DNA of 64,000 nt, from assembly GCA_947069175.1 (NCBI GenBank), contig CAMTDV010000003.1, positions 43,987,606 through 44,051,605 of the forward strand. The letters run 5' to 3'. Each line of letters starts with the position of its first letter. The first letter of the stretch is position 1. The notes under the pieces were generated by a model, which had not been told where the DNA came from, did no database searches, and saw only the letters and a program-made list of their open reading frames with translations. Position numbers and translations under genes: made by a program. This document shows, piece by piece, positions 1 through 12,074 of this stretch. The stretch is from Scalesia atractyloides. Lineage: Eukaryota; Streptophyta; Magnoliopsida; Asterales; Asteraceae.

Positions 1-1824
1 ATATCGTAAAATGACGTCTTTATGCGATGTTTACGAAAACTGATGTTAAGGTCAGATTAAAATGTCTTAAATATGTTATTTAATATAACATATAAGTAGA
101 TAAATGATTTACCTTGAAAATATTTGATTAAAACCATTTTATAAGCCATAAGGGCTAAAATTGTCATTTATCGACATAATTTATGGACCTGTTTGAAAAC
201 TCAGTTTATAACTTGGTTTAATATCCCAAATAATCCTATTTATAATATTACATCAGTAGAAAACTCATATTCAAGTTTATTATCATTTAAAACATTGTTT
301 TATGTGAAAAGGGCATTTTGGTCAAAGATGGCATAATTATGGAACTTGCGTATAAACTTGGATTCTGATTATGATCATGTAATATAACCGCAGAGGGTTA
401 TGTTACATTATATTATGACCATAATGCAACTTTAGATTAGTAGCTAACTAATCTAAATCGGGTCAGAATTGAAAGTCAAAGTAGAAGTCAAACTTCGCGA
501 CTTTCGGTTGCGAACCGGCCCTAGAACTGAAATTGACGAGCCGAACATGTTCTTACATGTTCTAATAATTATTACCAACTTGTTTAAGTGTCAAAACAGG
601 TTTCATAACATATATAAGATCAATTTATGATTTTTCCGAAAAATGGTCTGTTTTACTTTTTAATATCATAACTTTGACTCGTCAATTGGTCTAGCAAACG
701 TGATTTTCAGGAGGTGCCCTTTATAGGAACTAACACCTACCTTATTACGATCACTTAGCCATGTTCATTCTGAACAATGGCTGGACCATATTGGTATTAA
801 CCGAAAGTCAAAACATTTTCCGTAAAACGCTTTACTTTTGGTTATAAGAGCCTATAAACGAAAATGCAAGAGCAAGGAACACTTACAAGAGGTTCCTAGA
901 ATGCAAGAGAACTAAGTTGGATACTTCTTTCAGCTAGAAACTTCCAGAGGAGGGAGAAGAGTGTATATATGAGAAAGGTGCAAATTGGAATGGTGAACTT
1001 GAACACCTATTTATAGTTGGAGAACTCAAAGGAGGTGATGCCAAGTGTTTAGGGGTGTAAGAAGAAACTTACAAGTGTTCCAAAACATGGTATAGTAGTT
1101 TGGGAAGCCACAGTTTCGATCAAATGGGTTTTGTAGCTTTTGTGGTAGCCAAGAAAACTTTCTGCAGGAGAGCCTTTCTCGCGCCCTGCGAGAGACCCAG
1201 GCCTGGTCTCTCGCGGCCCACGACCGCCCTTTGGCCAGTTTCAAGTTTTGACACTTTTAGCCCCTTAACTTAATAAAGTTTCTAAAATCCTTCTAACACA
1301 TCTTTTTGGCACTTTTAGCCCGCCGTAGCCAATACCTGGCATACCCGGGATTATCCCCGGACATTTTCGAGCTCTCAGTTTGTTAAAAGGTCACTCAAAG
1401 GTATCAATTAACATGTTGACACTTTTAGGCCCTCCATTTTTCAACTTTCACATATTTACAAAATTGAACCCTCTCGTCTAACAATTGGCACGTATGAGAG
1501 TTAGGACTCTACAAAGGATCACTCAGAGGCTTATTATAAGAATCTTGACTCCGATGTCACTCAGAGGCTGGGCATGTTGATATATTAGTCACTCAGAGGA
1601 CAAGTTTTAAGCATGTTGAGTTATCAGTCACTCAGAGGCTAATAAGCCTGTTGATATATCAGTCATTCGGAGGCTGTTATTTATGCATGTTGACATCGGA
1701 CCGTCACTCAGAGGCTCAGTTTGAGCATGTTGATGCCTTTAGTCCTTATTGGTCTTTAATGGACTATATTTAAAATACAACACGTGTCACTATACTATTG
1801 GACACGATTTTACAGGGCGTTACA
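1..1824 (-). repeat. 3' LTR of element A, truncated by window edge
   Basis: Nearly collinear with 10556-12383. It ends in TTACA (TGTAA on the element strand) directly beside the PPT. The copy at 1177-1224 differs from the other LTR by C-to-T and G-to-A changes at CpG sites, which fits methylation-driven decay. A TATAAATAG box on the minus strand lies at 1007-1015. Confidence 0.92.
1519..1742 (-). repeat. U3 tandem subrepeats of element A (3' LTR copy)
   Basis: About six irregular units of roughly 35-45 bp. Each opens with a CACTCAGAGGCT-like box and usually holds a GCATGTTGACATATCA-like box. They sit upstream of the minus-strand TATA box, that is, in U3, where retroelement enhancers normally lie. 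A regulatory role is inference. Confidence 0.8.
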
Positions 1825-1838
1825 TCCTCACCCCCTTA
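1825..1838 (-). other. Polypurine tract of element A
   Basis: On the minus strand the sequence AAGGGGGTGAGGA abuts the TGTAAC start of the 3' LTR. This is the classic plus-strand priming site of reverse transcription. Confidence 0.9.
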
Positions 1839-1864
1839 AAAGAAATCTCGACCTCGAGATTTTA

Positions 1865-3030
1865 TTAAAAAAGATGGGGGTACTTTTGTCGCATAGTGGA
1901 CTAAACCTCCCATGTATACTCGAGACCTCTAAAAGCGTCCCATTTAACCTTTACTATAGGTATTATTTTCCTTCGGAGCTTCTTAACCTGTCGATCCTCG
2001 ATCGAAATCGGTTTCTCAACGAACCTCAGGTTTTCATGAATTTGCACATCTTTGTGCCACATTGCTAGCGACTCATCGGCTAGACATTTCTTAAGGTTAG
2101 ATATGTAGAGTACATCATGAATTCCACTAAGCTCCTCTGGCAACCTGAGCTTATAAGCTACAATGCCGACACATTCGACTATCTCGAATGGCCTGATATA
2201 TCTTGGGCTTAATTTGCCCTTCTTTCCAAAACGCATCACACCTTTCCAGGGTGATACATTTAGCATGACCTTGTCCCATACTTGGAACTTAAGAGGTTTA
2301 CGCCTCTTGTCACCATAACTCTTCTGCCTATCCCTGGCAGCTTTGAGACGATCATGTATTTGTACAATCTTTCCGTGGTCTCCAGAACAATCTCTGGTCC
2401 TGATAGTTGCGCTTCCCCAACTTCTGCCCAACACACGGGCGTTTTACATTTTCTCCTATACAAGGCCTCAAAAGGAGCAGCTTTGATGCTCGTATGATAA
2501 CTGTTATTGTAGGAGACTTCTATTAGGGGTAAGTGGTCATCCCAACTTCCACCTAAATCAATCACACATGCCCTAAGCATGTCTTCCAGTTTCTGGATAG
2601 TACACTCACTTTGACCATCAGTCTGCGGATGGTAAGCCGTACTAATGTTTAATCGTGTGCCTAAAGATTGTTGGAAACTTTTCCAAAAGTGAGATGTGTA
2701 TCAAGTCCATAGTTACCATTTCCCCTTTCTAGGTGGGAATTTCCAATTGCTGTAGAAGTCCCGACGGCTTATGGTGTTCGACTTTAACTTGCGAACACGT
2801 CAGGCACTTAGCTACATAAGTGGCTATGGATTTCTTCAAACCCATCCACCAATAATTCTTTTTCAGATCTTGATACATCTTGTCACCTCCCGAGTGAACT
2901 GAGTATCTTGTGTTGTGCGCTTCTTGGAGGATTAGATCTCTAAGTCCTCCAAGGACTGGAACCCAAATTCTATCATTAAATCTAAGGATTCCATCCTTTC
3001 CAGGCGCTAACTGATCAACAGTTCTGCCTA
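1865..3030 (-). pseudogene. Integrase of element A, catalytic core deleted
   Basis: The zinc-binding HHCC region (H..H near YSVHSGGDKMYQ, C..C in KCLTCSQ) is readable to about 2729. The reading then jumps from the start of the catalytic core (TMDLI, near 2705) to FWKSFQQSLGTR (near 2680). The first two catalytic Asp residues with their flanks are absent. Beyond the gap, the Glu helix (AYHPQTDGQ), the GPY/F-like region and a chromodomain-like tail (IPIVKVKWD...YTWE) follow in shifting frames. An in-frame TAG near 1898 precedes a conserved QKYPHLF end and the natural TAA at 1865-1867. The enzyme cannot be active. Confidence 0.88.
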
Positions 3031-5045
3031 ATCCCTCTTTAGGGATATTAGCCTCTAATAGGGCTTGCTTTTGCGCATCTAATAGCTTCTCATTTAAGCT
3101 ATTTCTTAGCTCAATGCTCTTGGCGTTAATCCTTATAGGTTTAACTCGTTCCTTGTGACTTAAGGCATCCGCAACTACATTTTCTTTGCCTGGATGGTAG
3201 CGAATCTCGCAATCATAATCATTAAGCGTTTCCATCCATCGGCGCTGTTGCATGTTCAATTCCTTCTGATTGAACAGATGCTGGAGACTTTTATGGTCTG
3301 TGTATATAATACACTTTGTGCCACACAAGTAATGTCTCCACAGTTTTAGTGCAAATACAACGGCACCCAATTCCAAATTGTGGGTGGTGTAATTCCTTTC
3401 GTGCACCTTTAACTGTCATGATGCATAGGCAATCACTTTGCCTTTTTGCATTAGCACACAACCCGTGCCAGTGTGCGATGCATCACAGTAGACTACAAAT
3501 TCCTCAATACCCTCAGGTAGAGATAACACAGGAGCATTGCTCAACTTGTGTTTAGAACCTCAAAAGATTCTTGTTGCTTTGGACCCCAATTATACTTAAT
3601 ATTCTTACGGGTCAAGGTAATTAAAGGAGTGGCTATTCTTGAAAAGTTCTTAATGAACCTCCTATAGTAACCAGCCAATTCTAGAAAACTTCGAATCTCT
3701 GATAGGGTTTTGGGTACTTCCCAATTCATGATGGCCTCAATTTTTTTTTGGGGGGGGGGGGTGATCCACTTGGATACCACGCTCACTTACCATATGTCCA
3801 AGAAATTGGACCTCTCTAAACCAAAACTCACACTTAGAGAATTTAGCATAAAGCTTCTCTTGTTTTAGCAGTTCTAAGATGCACCTAAGATGTTTCTCAT
3901 GATCATCTTGATTACGAGAGTACATAAGTATGTCTTCTATGAAGATAATGACAAACTTATCCAGATATGGCTTGCAGACCCTATTCATGAGATCCGTGAA
4001 TGCTGCAGGTGCATTTGTGAGCCCAAAAGGCATCACCAAGAATTCAAAATAATCGTATCGGGTCCTGAAGGCAGTCTTAGGAACATCTTCACTCCTAACC
4101 TTCAGCTGATGATATCCTGATCTCAAATCGATCTTGGAGAAGTAACTAGCCCCTTGAAGTTGGTCAAATAAATCATCGATCCTGGGCAGAGGATATGTAT
4201 TCTTGATTGTTAACTTGTTTAGCTCTCGGTAATTGATGTACATTTGCATCGAACCGTCTTTCTTCTTTACAAAGAGGATATGAGCTCCCCAAGGCGAGGA
4301 ACTAGGCTGAATAAAGCCTTTCTCTAAGAGTTCATCTAACTGCGTCCTCAATTCCTTCATTTCCGTTGGTGCTAGCCTATATAGAGCTCTGGCAACAGGT
4401 GCTGATCCTGGCAGGATATCTATTCTAAACTCTACTTGCCTGTCTGGAGGAAAGCCATGTAATTCTTTGGGAAAGACATCGGAATATTCAGAAATAACTG
4501 GCAGGTATTCCATGTTTGGCTTAGGCTCATTAATAGTCACTTGTGCCATGTAAATGACACAACCTTTTCTCAAACACTGGATGCCTTAAATAACGACACC
4601 TTGTATGGCAATCCATAGTGTGAGTCTCCAGAGATGGTGATCATTTCACCCGATGGGGTTTTAATTTCGATGAGCTTCTTATCGCAGGCAATGCAGGCTT
4701 GGTTATGAGATAACCAATCCATGCCTAAAACTACATCGAACCCTGCCAATTTCATTGGTAAAAGACAGATAGGAATGGAATGATTCTTAATGTATATGAA
4801 ACCTCCATCAAGAATGGAAGAAGATGTTTCTAAACTTCCATCAGCAAGTTCTATCTCATAAGTTTTATGTAGAGTTCTTATGGCAGGTTTAATAGTTTAC
4901 TAAACTTATGATCAACAAAAGATCTATCTGCACCCGAATAAAAAAGATCTCTAGCACAAATATTGTTAATGAGGAATGTACCTGTTATGACATTGTCGTC
5001 ATTAAAAGCTTCTTTTGCAGTTATTTGAAAGGCTCGAGCATTCCC
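3031..5045 (-). pseudogene. Protease, reverse transcriptase and RNase H of element A (decayed)
   Basis: The protease site reads YSGAD at about 4926-4940 instead of the family DTGAD, so the catalytic Asp is lost. The flap-side motif GFDVVLGMDWLS is intact (about 4755-4700). RT (4573 to about 3740) keeps the fingers and palm with SKIDLRSGYHQL and VMPFGLTNAPAAF, but the catalytic box is FIED (3932-3943) rather than FIDD. A run of 12 C and 9 A on the coding strand (3741-3761) breaks the frame. RNase H follows with YCDAS and TDHKSLQHLF, with a TGA at 3416-3418. It is clearly Ty3/gypsy and not functional. Confidence 0.9.
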
Positions 5046-6203
5046 CTTCTTGGCCTTTCCAGGCTTTGCATTATTATTTTTAAGAATCTTAGGGCAGTTA
5101 GTCTTAATATGCCCCTTTTCATTGCAGATGTAGCAGACGACATCCTTATGATCCTTACATTCTAGGGTCCTATGCTCCTTTCTCTTACAGATGCCACAGG
5201 GTTTGGCCTGTGAACAAAAATTACACTGTCCCCAGTGTCTACGATTGCAAGTTTTGCACGTTGGCATCACAGTCTTCTTGCCTTGGTTCCCTTTGAACCA
5301 AAATCTCCCTTTATTTTTCTTATTAAATTTATGGGAGTTGTCATCTTCTCTCTTCCTTTTCCGGTCAATTTCATACTTAACTGACTTTTTCCTTACTAGA
5401 TCAAGGGTAAGGGAGAGAGATAGGTCAACAACAGACCTATAGGTAGTAGGCTGAGCAGCCTTTACCATGCCCTTTATCTCGGGCGCTAACCCATTAATAA
5501 AATGCGCAATGCGTTTGGGTTCCGGGGTAATCAAATAGGAAACTAACCTAGATAGGGAATTGAAATCAGAAACATACTTCCGACAGTCTAGGTTTTTCAT
5601 AGAAAGAGACACAAAGTTTGTCTCTAATTTCTCCACCCCATGAGGTGGGCAGTATGTTTCCTTAACAAGGTTCACAAATTTGGACCACCCCAAATTATAC
5701 AGGTGTACTTTACCTGTAGATTGAATCATGGCTTTCCACCAGATTAGGATATCGCCTTAAAGGACTGTGATACATACTTGACCACATCCTTATCAGCACA
5801 ATTTGCTGATATCTACAATCGTTTCCATCTCGTCAAGCCACTTTAGGGCTTCCACAACTCCTTTCTCCCCGTTATAGTCTCGGGGCTTATAGGAGACAAA
5901 GTACTTATAGGTACATCCGTCTTTAACATAACGGGACCTTTCAGCAAAATCTATTTTCTTTGGTTCACTCTTCGCATTTGAAGAGTGAACGGAGCTTTCC
6001 TTATGAGCTGAAAATGGTGGAATAGATAAAGTTCTAGAGCGAGTAGCACTCGACTCTCTAAGCTTTTCTATGGCCTTTCCCATGGCATTTTCAACTGCCG
6101 CATCAATGCGAGCTTGAAAATTATCATTATCGATATCTCTGTTTTCGGCTTTGTTAGATTCCACATTTCGGTGGCTACTTTGTGCTTCATTTGAGTTAGC
6201 CAT
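5046..6203 (-). pseudogene. Gag of element A
   Basis: Opens at ATG 6203 with MANSNEAQSS. The capsid part holds a retrotransposon-gag-like region and is frame-broken near 5760. The nucleocapsid part carries several Cys-rich knuckles, including CYICNEKGHIKTNC (near 5130) and CGICKRKEHRTLEC. The product would package element RNA. Length is usual for plant gypsy Gag. The start was chosen because the protein reads through from there and no earlier in-frame Met fits. Confidence 0.85.
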
Positions 6204-6465
6204 CCTTAAGCTTTGGTTCTATACACCAATAAAGCTTCACTTAGCCATGGTATGTCAACCATAATGGTTTTAAACATTGGATATATTAATCCGTTGCCTA
6301 TATAGTTTGAATAACATCACAACTCTTAGGCTTAACATATCTATATCTGGCTTAGGTCTTAATAAGACCATCAAACGCAAATTACAATTTGGACATAGTC
6401 CATATATTATTGGACAGTGGATCGCATTGTCACAACTGTCATTGTCATAATTTGACAATTTTTAT

Positions 6466-6608
6466 TTAGCTCATAGGCTTGTCTCGAAGGACATAAAATA
6501 TTATGGCACATAGGCCTGTCACTAAAGGACATAAAATATGGTACATAGGTCTGTCACTAATGGACATAAAATATGGCACATAGGCCTGTCACTAATGGAC
6601 ATAAAATA
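6466..6608 (-). repeat. Four units of a 36-bp tandem repeat
   Basis: Units read GGCACATAGGCCTGTCACTA plus TGGACATAAAATAT, with small changes. The array lies in the leader of A just upstream of gag and borders the 40-bp array. Both units share the core CACTAATGGA. Confidence 0.85.
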
Positions 6609-6639
6609 TGGCCCGTAGGTACTACACCACTAATGGATG

Positions 6640-7091
6640 TTTGAATCATAGCCCCAAGGGCAATACATCACTATTGAATATTTAATCATAGCCCCTATGG
6701 CAATACATCACTAATGGATGTTTAATCATAGCCCCAAGGGCAATACATCACTAATGGATGTTTTAATCATAGCCCCAAGGGCAATACATCACTAATGAAT
6801 GTTTAATCATAGCCCCAAGGGCAATACATCACTAATGGATATTTAATTTATAGCCCCAAGGGCAATACATCACTAATGGATGTTTAATCATAGCCCCAAG
6901 GGCAATACATCACTAATGGATGTTTAATCATAACCCCAAGGGCAATACATCACTAATGGATGTTTAATCATAGCCCCACGGGCAATACATCAATAATGGA
7001 TGTTTAATCATAGCCCCAAGGGCAATACATCACCAATGGATGTTTAATCATAGCCCCAAGGACAATACATCACTAATGGATGTTTAATCAT
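6640..7091 (-). repeat. Eleven units of a 40-bp tandem repeat in the leader of A
   Basis: Near-perfect 40-bp units built from TTTAATCATAGCCCCAAGGG and CAATACATCACTAATGGATG, about eleven copies plus a stub. There are no unique spacers, so this is a satellite-like leader array and not a CRISPR. It separates the leader ORF from gag. Confidence 0.95.
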
Positions 7092-7668
7092 CGCTTGATG
7101 ATATTAGCCAGGATCAAATTTGATCACGTAGGCTTTATAAGGTTAGGATATAGTCCATTACCTAGAAGGCTAGTGTGATTCCTCAAGTCACACTACCATG
7201 AGTATGAACATTCTTGAATGTTAACATAAGAGTACCTTAATGGTTGATTAATAGTCCCGGTCGCACTAACCTTAACGACTTGGAGGCTTGAACTTAAGTC
7301 CACCACCCCTGGATAGAAGGATAACTTCCCTTTAACTATCCTGATAGAAGACCCCTTTCGTACTTAACTATCATTTATAATTTGGCCAAATGTGTTGTCT
7401 GTGCCACTTGGCTAATCAAAACCATTAAAATCTTTTTGGAATTATATCGCAGAGCATAAATTTCAAGTAAAAACGAGACGCTCATTTGAAGAGGATGAAT
7501 GCATATATATATATAATTCCAAAATACTTCATTAAATTTCAAATTAGAAATTACAATACTAGAAAAATGAAATAAACTATCCATGCATTTAAGGAAATAA
7601 AAATGTCCACGCAGGGACTAAAGAAATAACAATGTCCTCGCAGGGACTACATATTATTAGAAGAGACT
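7092..7668 (-). other. Leader spacer of element A, no gene seen
   Basis: Non-coding leader between the tandem array and the extra ORF. A 14-bp perfect palindrome, GATCAAATTTGATC, lies near 7113. I see nothing else that can be named. Confidence 0.6.
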
Positions 7669-8765
7669 TCACTCGTCCTTCTTTCCCTTGACCAACATGG
7701 AGAGTTTGTTGAAGAACTTGTTTGTCTTCTTCTCAGTTTTCTCCGCTTGCTGCTGCATTTCTTTCATCTATTCCAAGGCCTCATTAATGGCCTCAAGTGG
7801 CGGCGGAGGTTGTTGTTGTGGTTGTGGCATAGCCGGATACTGGTACCCAAAAGTTGGATATCCAGTCGGTGGTAAGTAGGTGGGAAAGGAGACGGGTAGA
7901 GTGCATTATGCATAACTGCTTGCACATAGGGGTCTTGTGACCATGCTTGATAGTCTACTAGTGTAGACGGGTTAAAAGGATCATATCCAGACGTATCTAG
8001 ATATGTGGGGATTGGGTTAGTATAACCCGATGGTGGTGGTTGAACTGCAGGTGTTGGTGTTGGTTCCACCACAGGTGAGGTGTTAGAGGGTCCACCCATT
8101 TGTGGGTCCTCTTGAATTGTGAGGTAGGAGTTAGGCAAATATGGTAGCGATCCTGACCTTTGTCCTACACATACAGACATACGTGATCCACGCTTCCTCC
8201 TTGGTGGTTCAGGTGGTGGTTGAGGTTGGTCCATCGGTTCCATGTGGACATCTTCTTGAACAGGAGGTGGTTGAGAGTGATGGGAACGTATGTTGGTGAA
8301 GATAAATTGGTTCCAATATTGGTCTCACTCATTAGGACCTTGGTAGGGCGATCCGGCATAAGAGTTCGAATCGCTTGAAATTTCAATGGGATGCGTATTT
8401 GATCCCGACGGTGGCATCTCCTGGTCGGAGTCCTCGTCCATAGGGTTTGGCTGGTCCAACTGATTTTGATCGGCTGGAGGCGTGTTAAAGTAGTAGTTAG
8501 GGTTAAATTCTTCATGGTAAGAATGTGAATGATGAGAATAGTGAGAATGGTGTGAATGATAGGAGTGGTGAGAGTGGTAAGAATTTTGTGAATGTGGGGG
8601 CGAGTGTCTATGAGAGACAGAGCGTCTCGCTGGTTGCCAAGGAGATGAATCTCCTGATTCTTGGTAGGCATCTGAGTTGTGAGGTTGAGAAGGGATGCGC
8701 CCCGATGGTCCTCCCCTCATTGGACCTTTTCCTCTCCCACTTTGTCCTAGTATACGTGGCGGCAT
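7669..8765 (-). pseudogene. Extra leader ORF of element A, unknown function
   Basis: An open region upstream of gag on the element strand, starting at ATG 8765 (MPPRILGQSGRGKGPMRGG). It is Arg/Gly-rich at first, then has a His/Ser/Tyr-rich stretch (YHSHHSYHSHHSH), then an acidic Pro-rich part. After frame changes near 8300 and 7880 it continues with GYPTFGYQYPAMPQ and a short Lys/Gln/Glu-rich coiled-coil-like tail ending KKDE at 7669. A stop interrupts the tail. It matches no enzymatic domain I know. Low complexity plus a terminal coiled coil suggests an RNA- or Gag-associated protein, but that is a guess. Possible alternatives are an N-terminal gag extension or a captured host fragment. Confidence 0.55.
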
Positions 8766-8917
8766 TTTCCTGTAAAAAAATCAATTTAAAAACAATACTA
8801 ATAACTCATTAATGAAATGAGTAATCCTAGGTCAATGCCTAGACTCGGAAGTCTAAGGAATGTGCTCATGTAAGTTTAAGATTAAACACAAGAAGGATAG
8901 TGTTCAATTCTCTCAAA

Positions 8918-8934
8918 CGTTGGCTCTGATACCA
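8918..8934 (-). other. Primer binding site of element A (initiator tRNA-Met)
   Basis: The minus strand reads TGGTATCAGAGCC, three bases after the LTR end. It is complementary to the 3' end of plant initiator tRNA-Met. Confidence 0.93.
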
Positions 8935-11561
8935 ACTTGTCACACCCGAATTTCCAACTCAAATCCATACATCGGTGGGCCCGGGTGGGGAGTATCGTGA
9001 CGTCAGTTGATAGCATCATTATCAATTAAACATGGCACAACGGAAGTCTTGGAGTAAAATTACTATTACAAACCAAATGTTTGAAATACTAAATAATATA
9101 TAGGCTTGTAATAGAAGATCCACAGGCGGATCATTAAAATGTACAAGAAAGAATATAAAACAGACTTTAGGGCAGATCTAAGGATTTGCAAGATCCTCTT
9201 ATTCACTACCGAGCAGCTTCCGGCCTATTTCGTATTATACATTCAGTTTAATCTTTGGACGATACGTCAGCTTTTGCTGGTAAATGCACCCAACTGACTC
9301 ATTTTGAAAATATTTTAAAATGATTTTAACTGCATAGGGCACAAAATCTTTTATAACTTAGGAAAGTTACTTTGTAACCTTGTTAACAGATTCACATGCT
9401 TGTCCATACATACAGGGCCCAGTACAGAGACAGAGACATGATTAAATACACACCACTTAGAACTAACAGAGGAGTTATCCCCAACGTCTTGGGTAATTTG
9501 CATTTGAGCGTCTGTCAGGTGTATGCCTACACCCCGCACTAAGGTCGTGGCCATTAATTAATCTAATGAGTCGAGGATATCCAGGACACGGTAATTTAAC
9601 CCCCGATGTGTAAGTTATCAAACAAAACTGATTAAAACAGAATATGCGGATTTACTAGCCACAATCCGGCATTCGATTGATCCCATTTCTGACCAAGGGG
9701 TAATAACTTATCGTATCCCAAGCCCATATAGTGAAAATACGTCGAGAGTATTTACCTGAGCTAGTCTTCTTTTAATTTCAATAACTCAGCTGTATACAAA
9801 AGTACTTAAGTGCAGATAGCATTTACCAGCAAGGCTCTAGTTTGGATTATGGCATAAGCTAACCAATTAATACTAACGGTCTTTATTTAAGTCATAGACT
9901 TAGACCGAGTAGTGTACATGATCAAACCGTATAACGCTTGATTAAATGATGATTGGATAGAATGCAATTTAAACCCGACAAGTACTTTACTTTCATAATA
10001 TGCGTAAACAATTAACATTCTGGATTTTGAGATTAAAATGATAAGGTTAAACCCGTTTCAGTTAATTTTCGTAAAATAGTTACATATACTTAACCGTGCG
10101 CATATTAGCGATATCGGGTAACCGGATAAGTCATGGACAATTTCTATATGCCATTATACTTTAAATAAGTTAAAATATCAGTAGGATATTAACTTATATG
10201 CCCGTTAAGGTTTTAAAACGAAACTATGCCTCATAAGGGCATTTCGGTAATTTCATACCGTATAAAAGGAACTTAAATATAATTTAAGTTTATAATCATG
10301 AGTATTCTGGAAAAATAATTTATTTATGATATAATATCAGTAGGATATCAATTATATGTGAAATTTATCTTTTATGACCAAACTATGCACTGAAGGGGCA
10401 TTCTGGTCATTTCACACATAGTTTATAAATTATTTGGGATTCTGAGTTCATAACATGTACCTACTATAGATATGTTTAAAATAAGTTTTAAAATCAGTAG
10501 GTAACAAGTCTTGGTTAATTAATATGGTTTAAAACCATACGCCGAAACGACGCTTATGTCGTAAAATGACGTCTTTATGCGATGTTTATGAAAACTGATG
10601 TTAAGGTCAGATTAAATTGTTTTAAATATGTTATTTAATATAACATATCTGTAGGTAAATGATTTACCTTGAAAAGATTTGATTAAAACCATTTTATAAG
10701 CCACAAGGGCTAAAATTGTCATTTATCGACATAATTTATGGACCTGTTTGAAAACTCAGTTTCTAACTTGGTTTAATATCCCAAATAATCCTACTTATAA
10801 TATTACATCAGTAGAAAACTAATTTTCAAGTTTATTATCATTTAAAACATTGTTTTATGTGAAAAGGGCATTTTGGTCAAAGATGGCATAATTATGGAAC
10901 TTGCGCATAAACTTGGATTCTGATTATGATCATGTAATATAACCTCAGAGGGTTATGTTACATTATATTACAATCATAATGCAACTTTAGATTAGTAGCT
11001 AACTAATCTAAATCGGGTCAGAATCGAAAGTCAAAGCAGAAGTCAAACTTCGCGACTTTCGGTTGCGAACCGGCCCTAGAACTGAAGTTGACGAGCCGAA
11101 CATGTTCTTACATGTTCTAATAATTATTACCAACTTTTTTAAGTGTCAAAACAGGTTTCATAACATATAAAAGATCAATTTATGATTTTTCCGAAAAATG
11201 GTCTGTTTGACTTTTTAATATCATAACTTTGACTCGTCAATTGGTCTAGCAAACGTGATCTTCAGGAGGTGCCCTTTATAGGGACTAACACCTACCTTAT
11301 TACGATCACTTAGCCATGTTCATTTCGAACAATGGCTAGACCGTAATTGTATTAACTGAAAGTAAAAGCATTTTCCGTAAAACGCTTGACTTTTGGCTTT
11401 AAAAGCCTATAAACAAAAATGCAAGAGCAAGGAATACTTACAAGAGGTTCCTAGAATGCAAGGGAACTAAGTTGGATGCTTCTTTCAGCTAGAAACTTCC
11501 AGAGGAGGGAGAAGAGTGTATAAATGAGAAAGGTGAAAATTGGAATGGTGAACTTGAACAC

Positions 11562-11570
11562 CTATTTATA
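11562..11570 (-). promoter_or_regulatory. TATA box of element A
   Basis: TATAAATAG on the minus strand, conserved in the other LTR at 1007-1015. It should place transcription start about 30 nt further along, near 11530. Confidence 0.65.
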
Positions 11571-11732
11571 GTTGGAGAACTCAAAGGAGGTGATGCCAGG
11601 TGTTTAGGGGTGTAAGAGGAAGCTTAAAAGTGTCCCAAAACGTGGCATAACAGTTTGGGAAGCCATAGTTTCGATCAAATGGTTTTTTGGAGCTTTTGTG
11701 GTAGCTAAGAAAACTTTCTGCAGCAGAGCCTT

Positions 11733-11782
11733 TCTCGCGCCCCGCGAGAGACCCAGGCCTGGTCTCTCGCGGCCCGCGACCG
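11733..11782. repeat. GC-rich palindrome pair in element A LTR
   Basis: Two adjacent palindromic modules, TCTCGCGCCCCGCGAGA and a TCGCGGCCCGCGA type. The second arm of the first (11743-11753) is also perfectly complementary over 11 bp to the first arm of the second (11761-11771), so two alternative hairpins are possible. The 3' LTR copy is at 1177-1224. Confidence 0.85.
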
Positions 11783-12074
11783 CCCTTTGGCCAGTTTCAA
11801 GTTTTGACACTTTTAGCCCCTTAACTTAATAAAGATTCTAAAAACCTTCTAAAACACCTTTTTGGCACTTTTAGCCCTCCGTAGCCAATACCTGGCATAC
11901 CCGGGATTATGCCCGGACATTGTCGAGCTCTCGGTTCGTTAAAAGGTCACTCAAAGGTATCAATTAACATGTTGACCATTTTAATCCCTCCATTGTCTAA
12001 CTTCATATATTTACAAAATTGAACCCTCTCGTTTAACAATTGGCACATATGAGAGTTAGGACTCTGCAAAGGAT

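Noticed and set aside
6640..7091. Direct-repeat array resembling a CRISPR
   Set aside because: Units abut with no unique spacers, there are no cas genes, and it lies in a plant retroelement leader.
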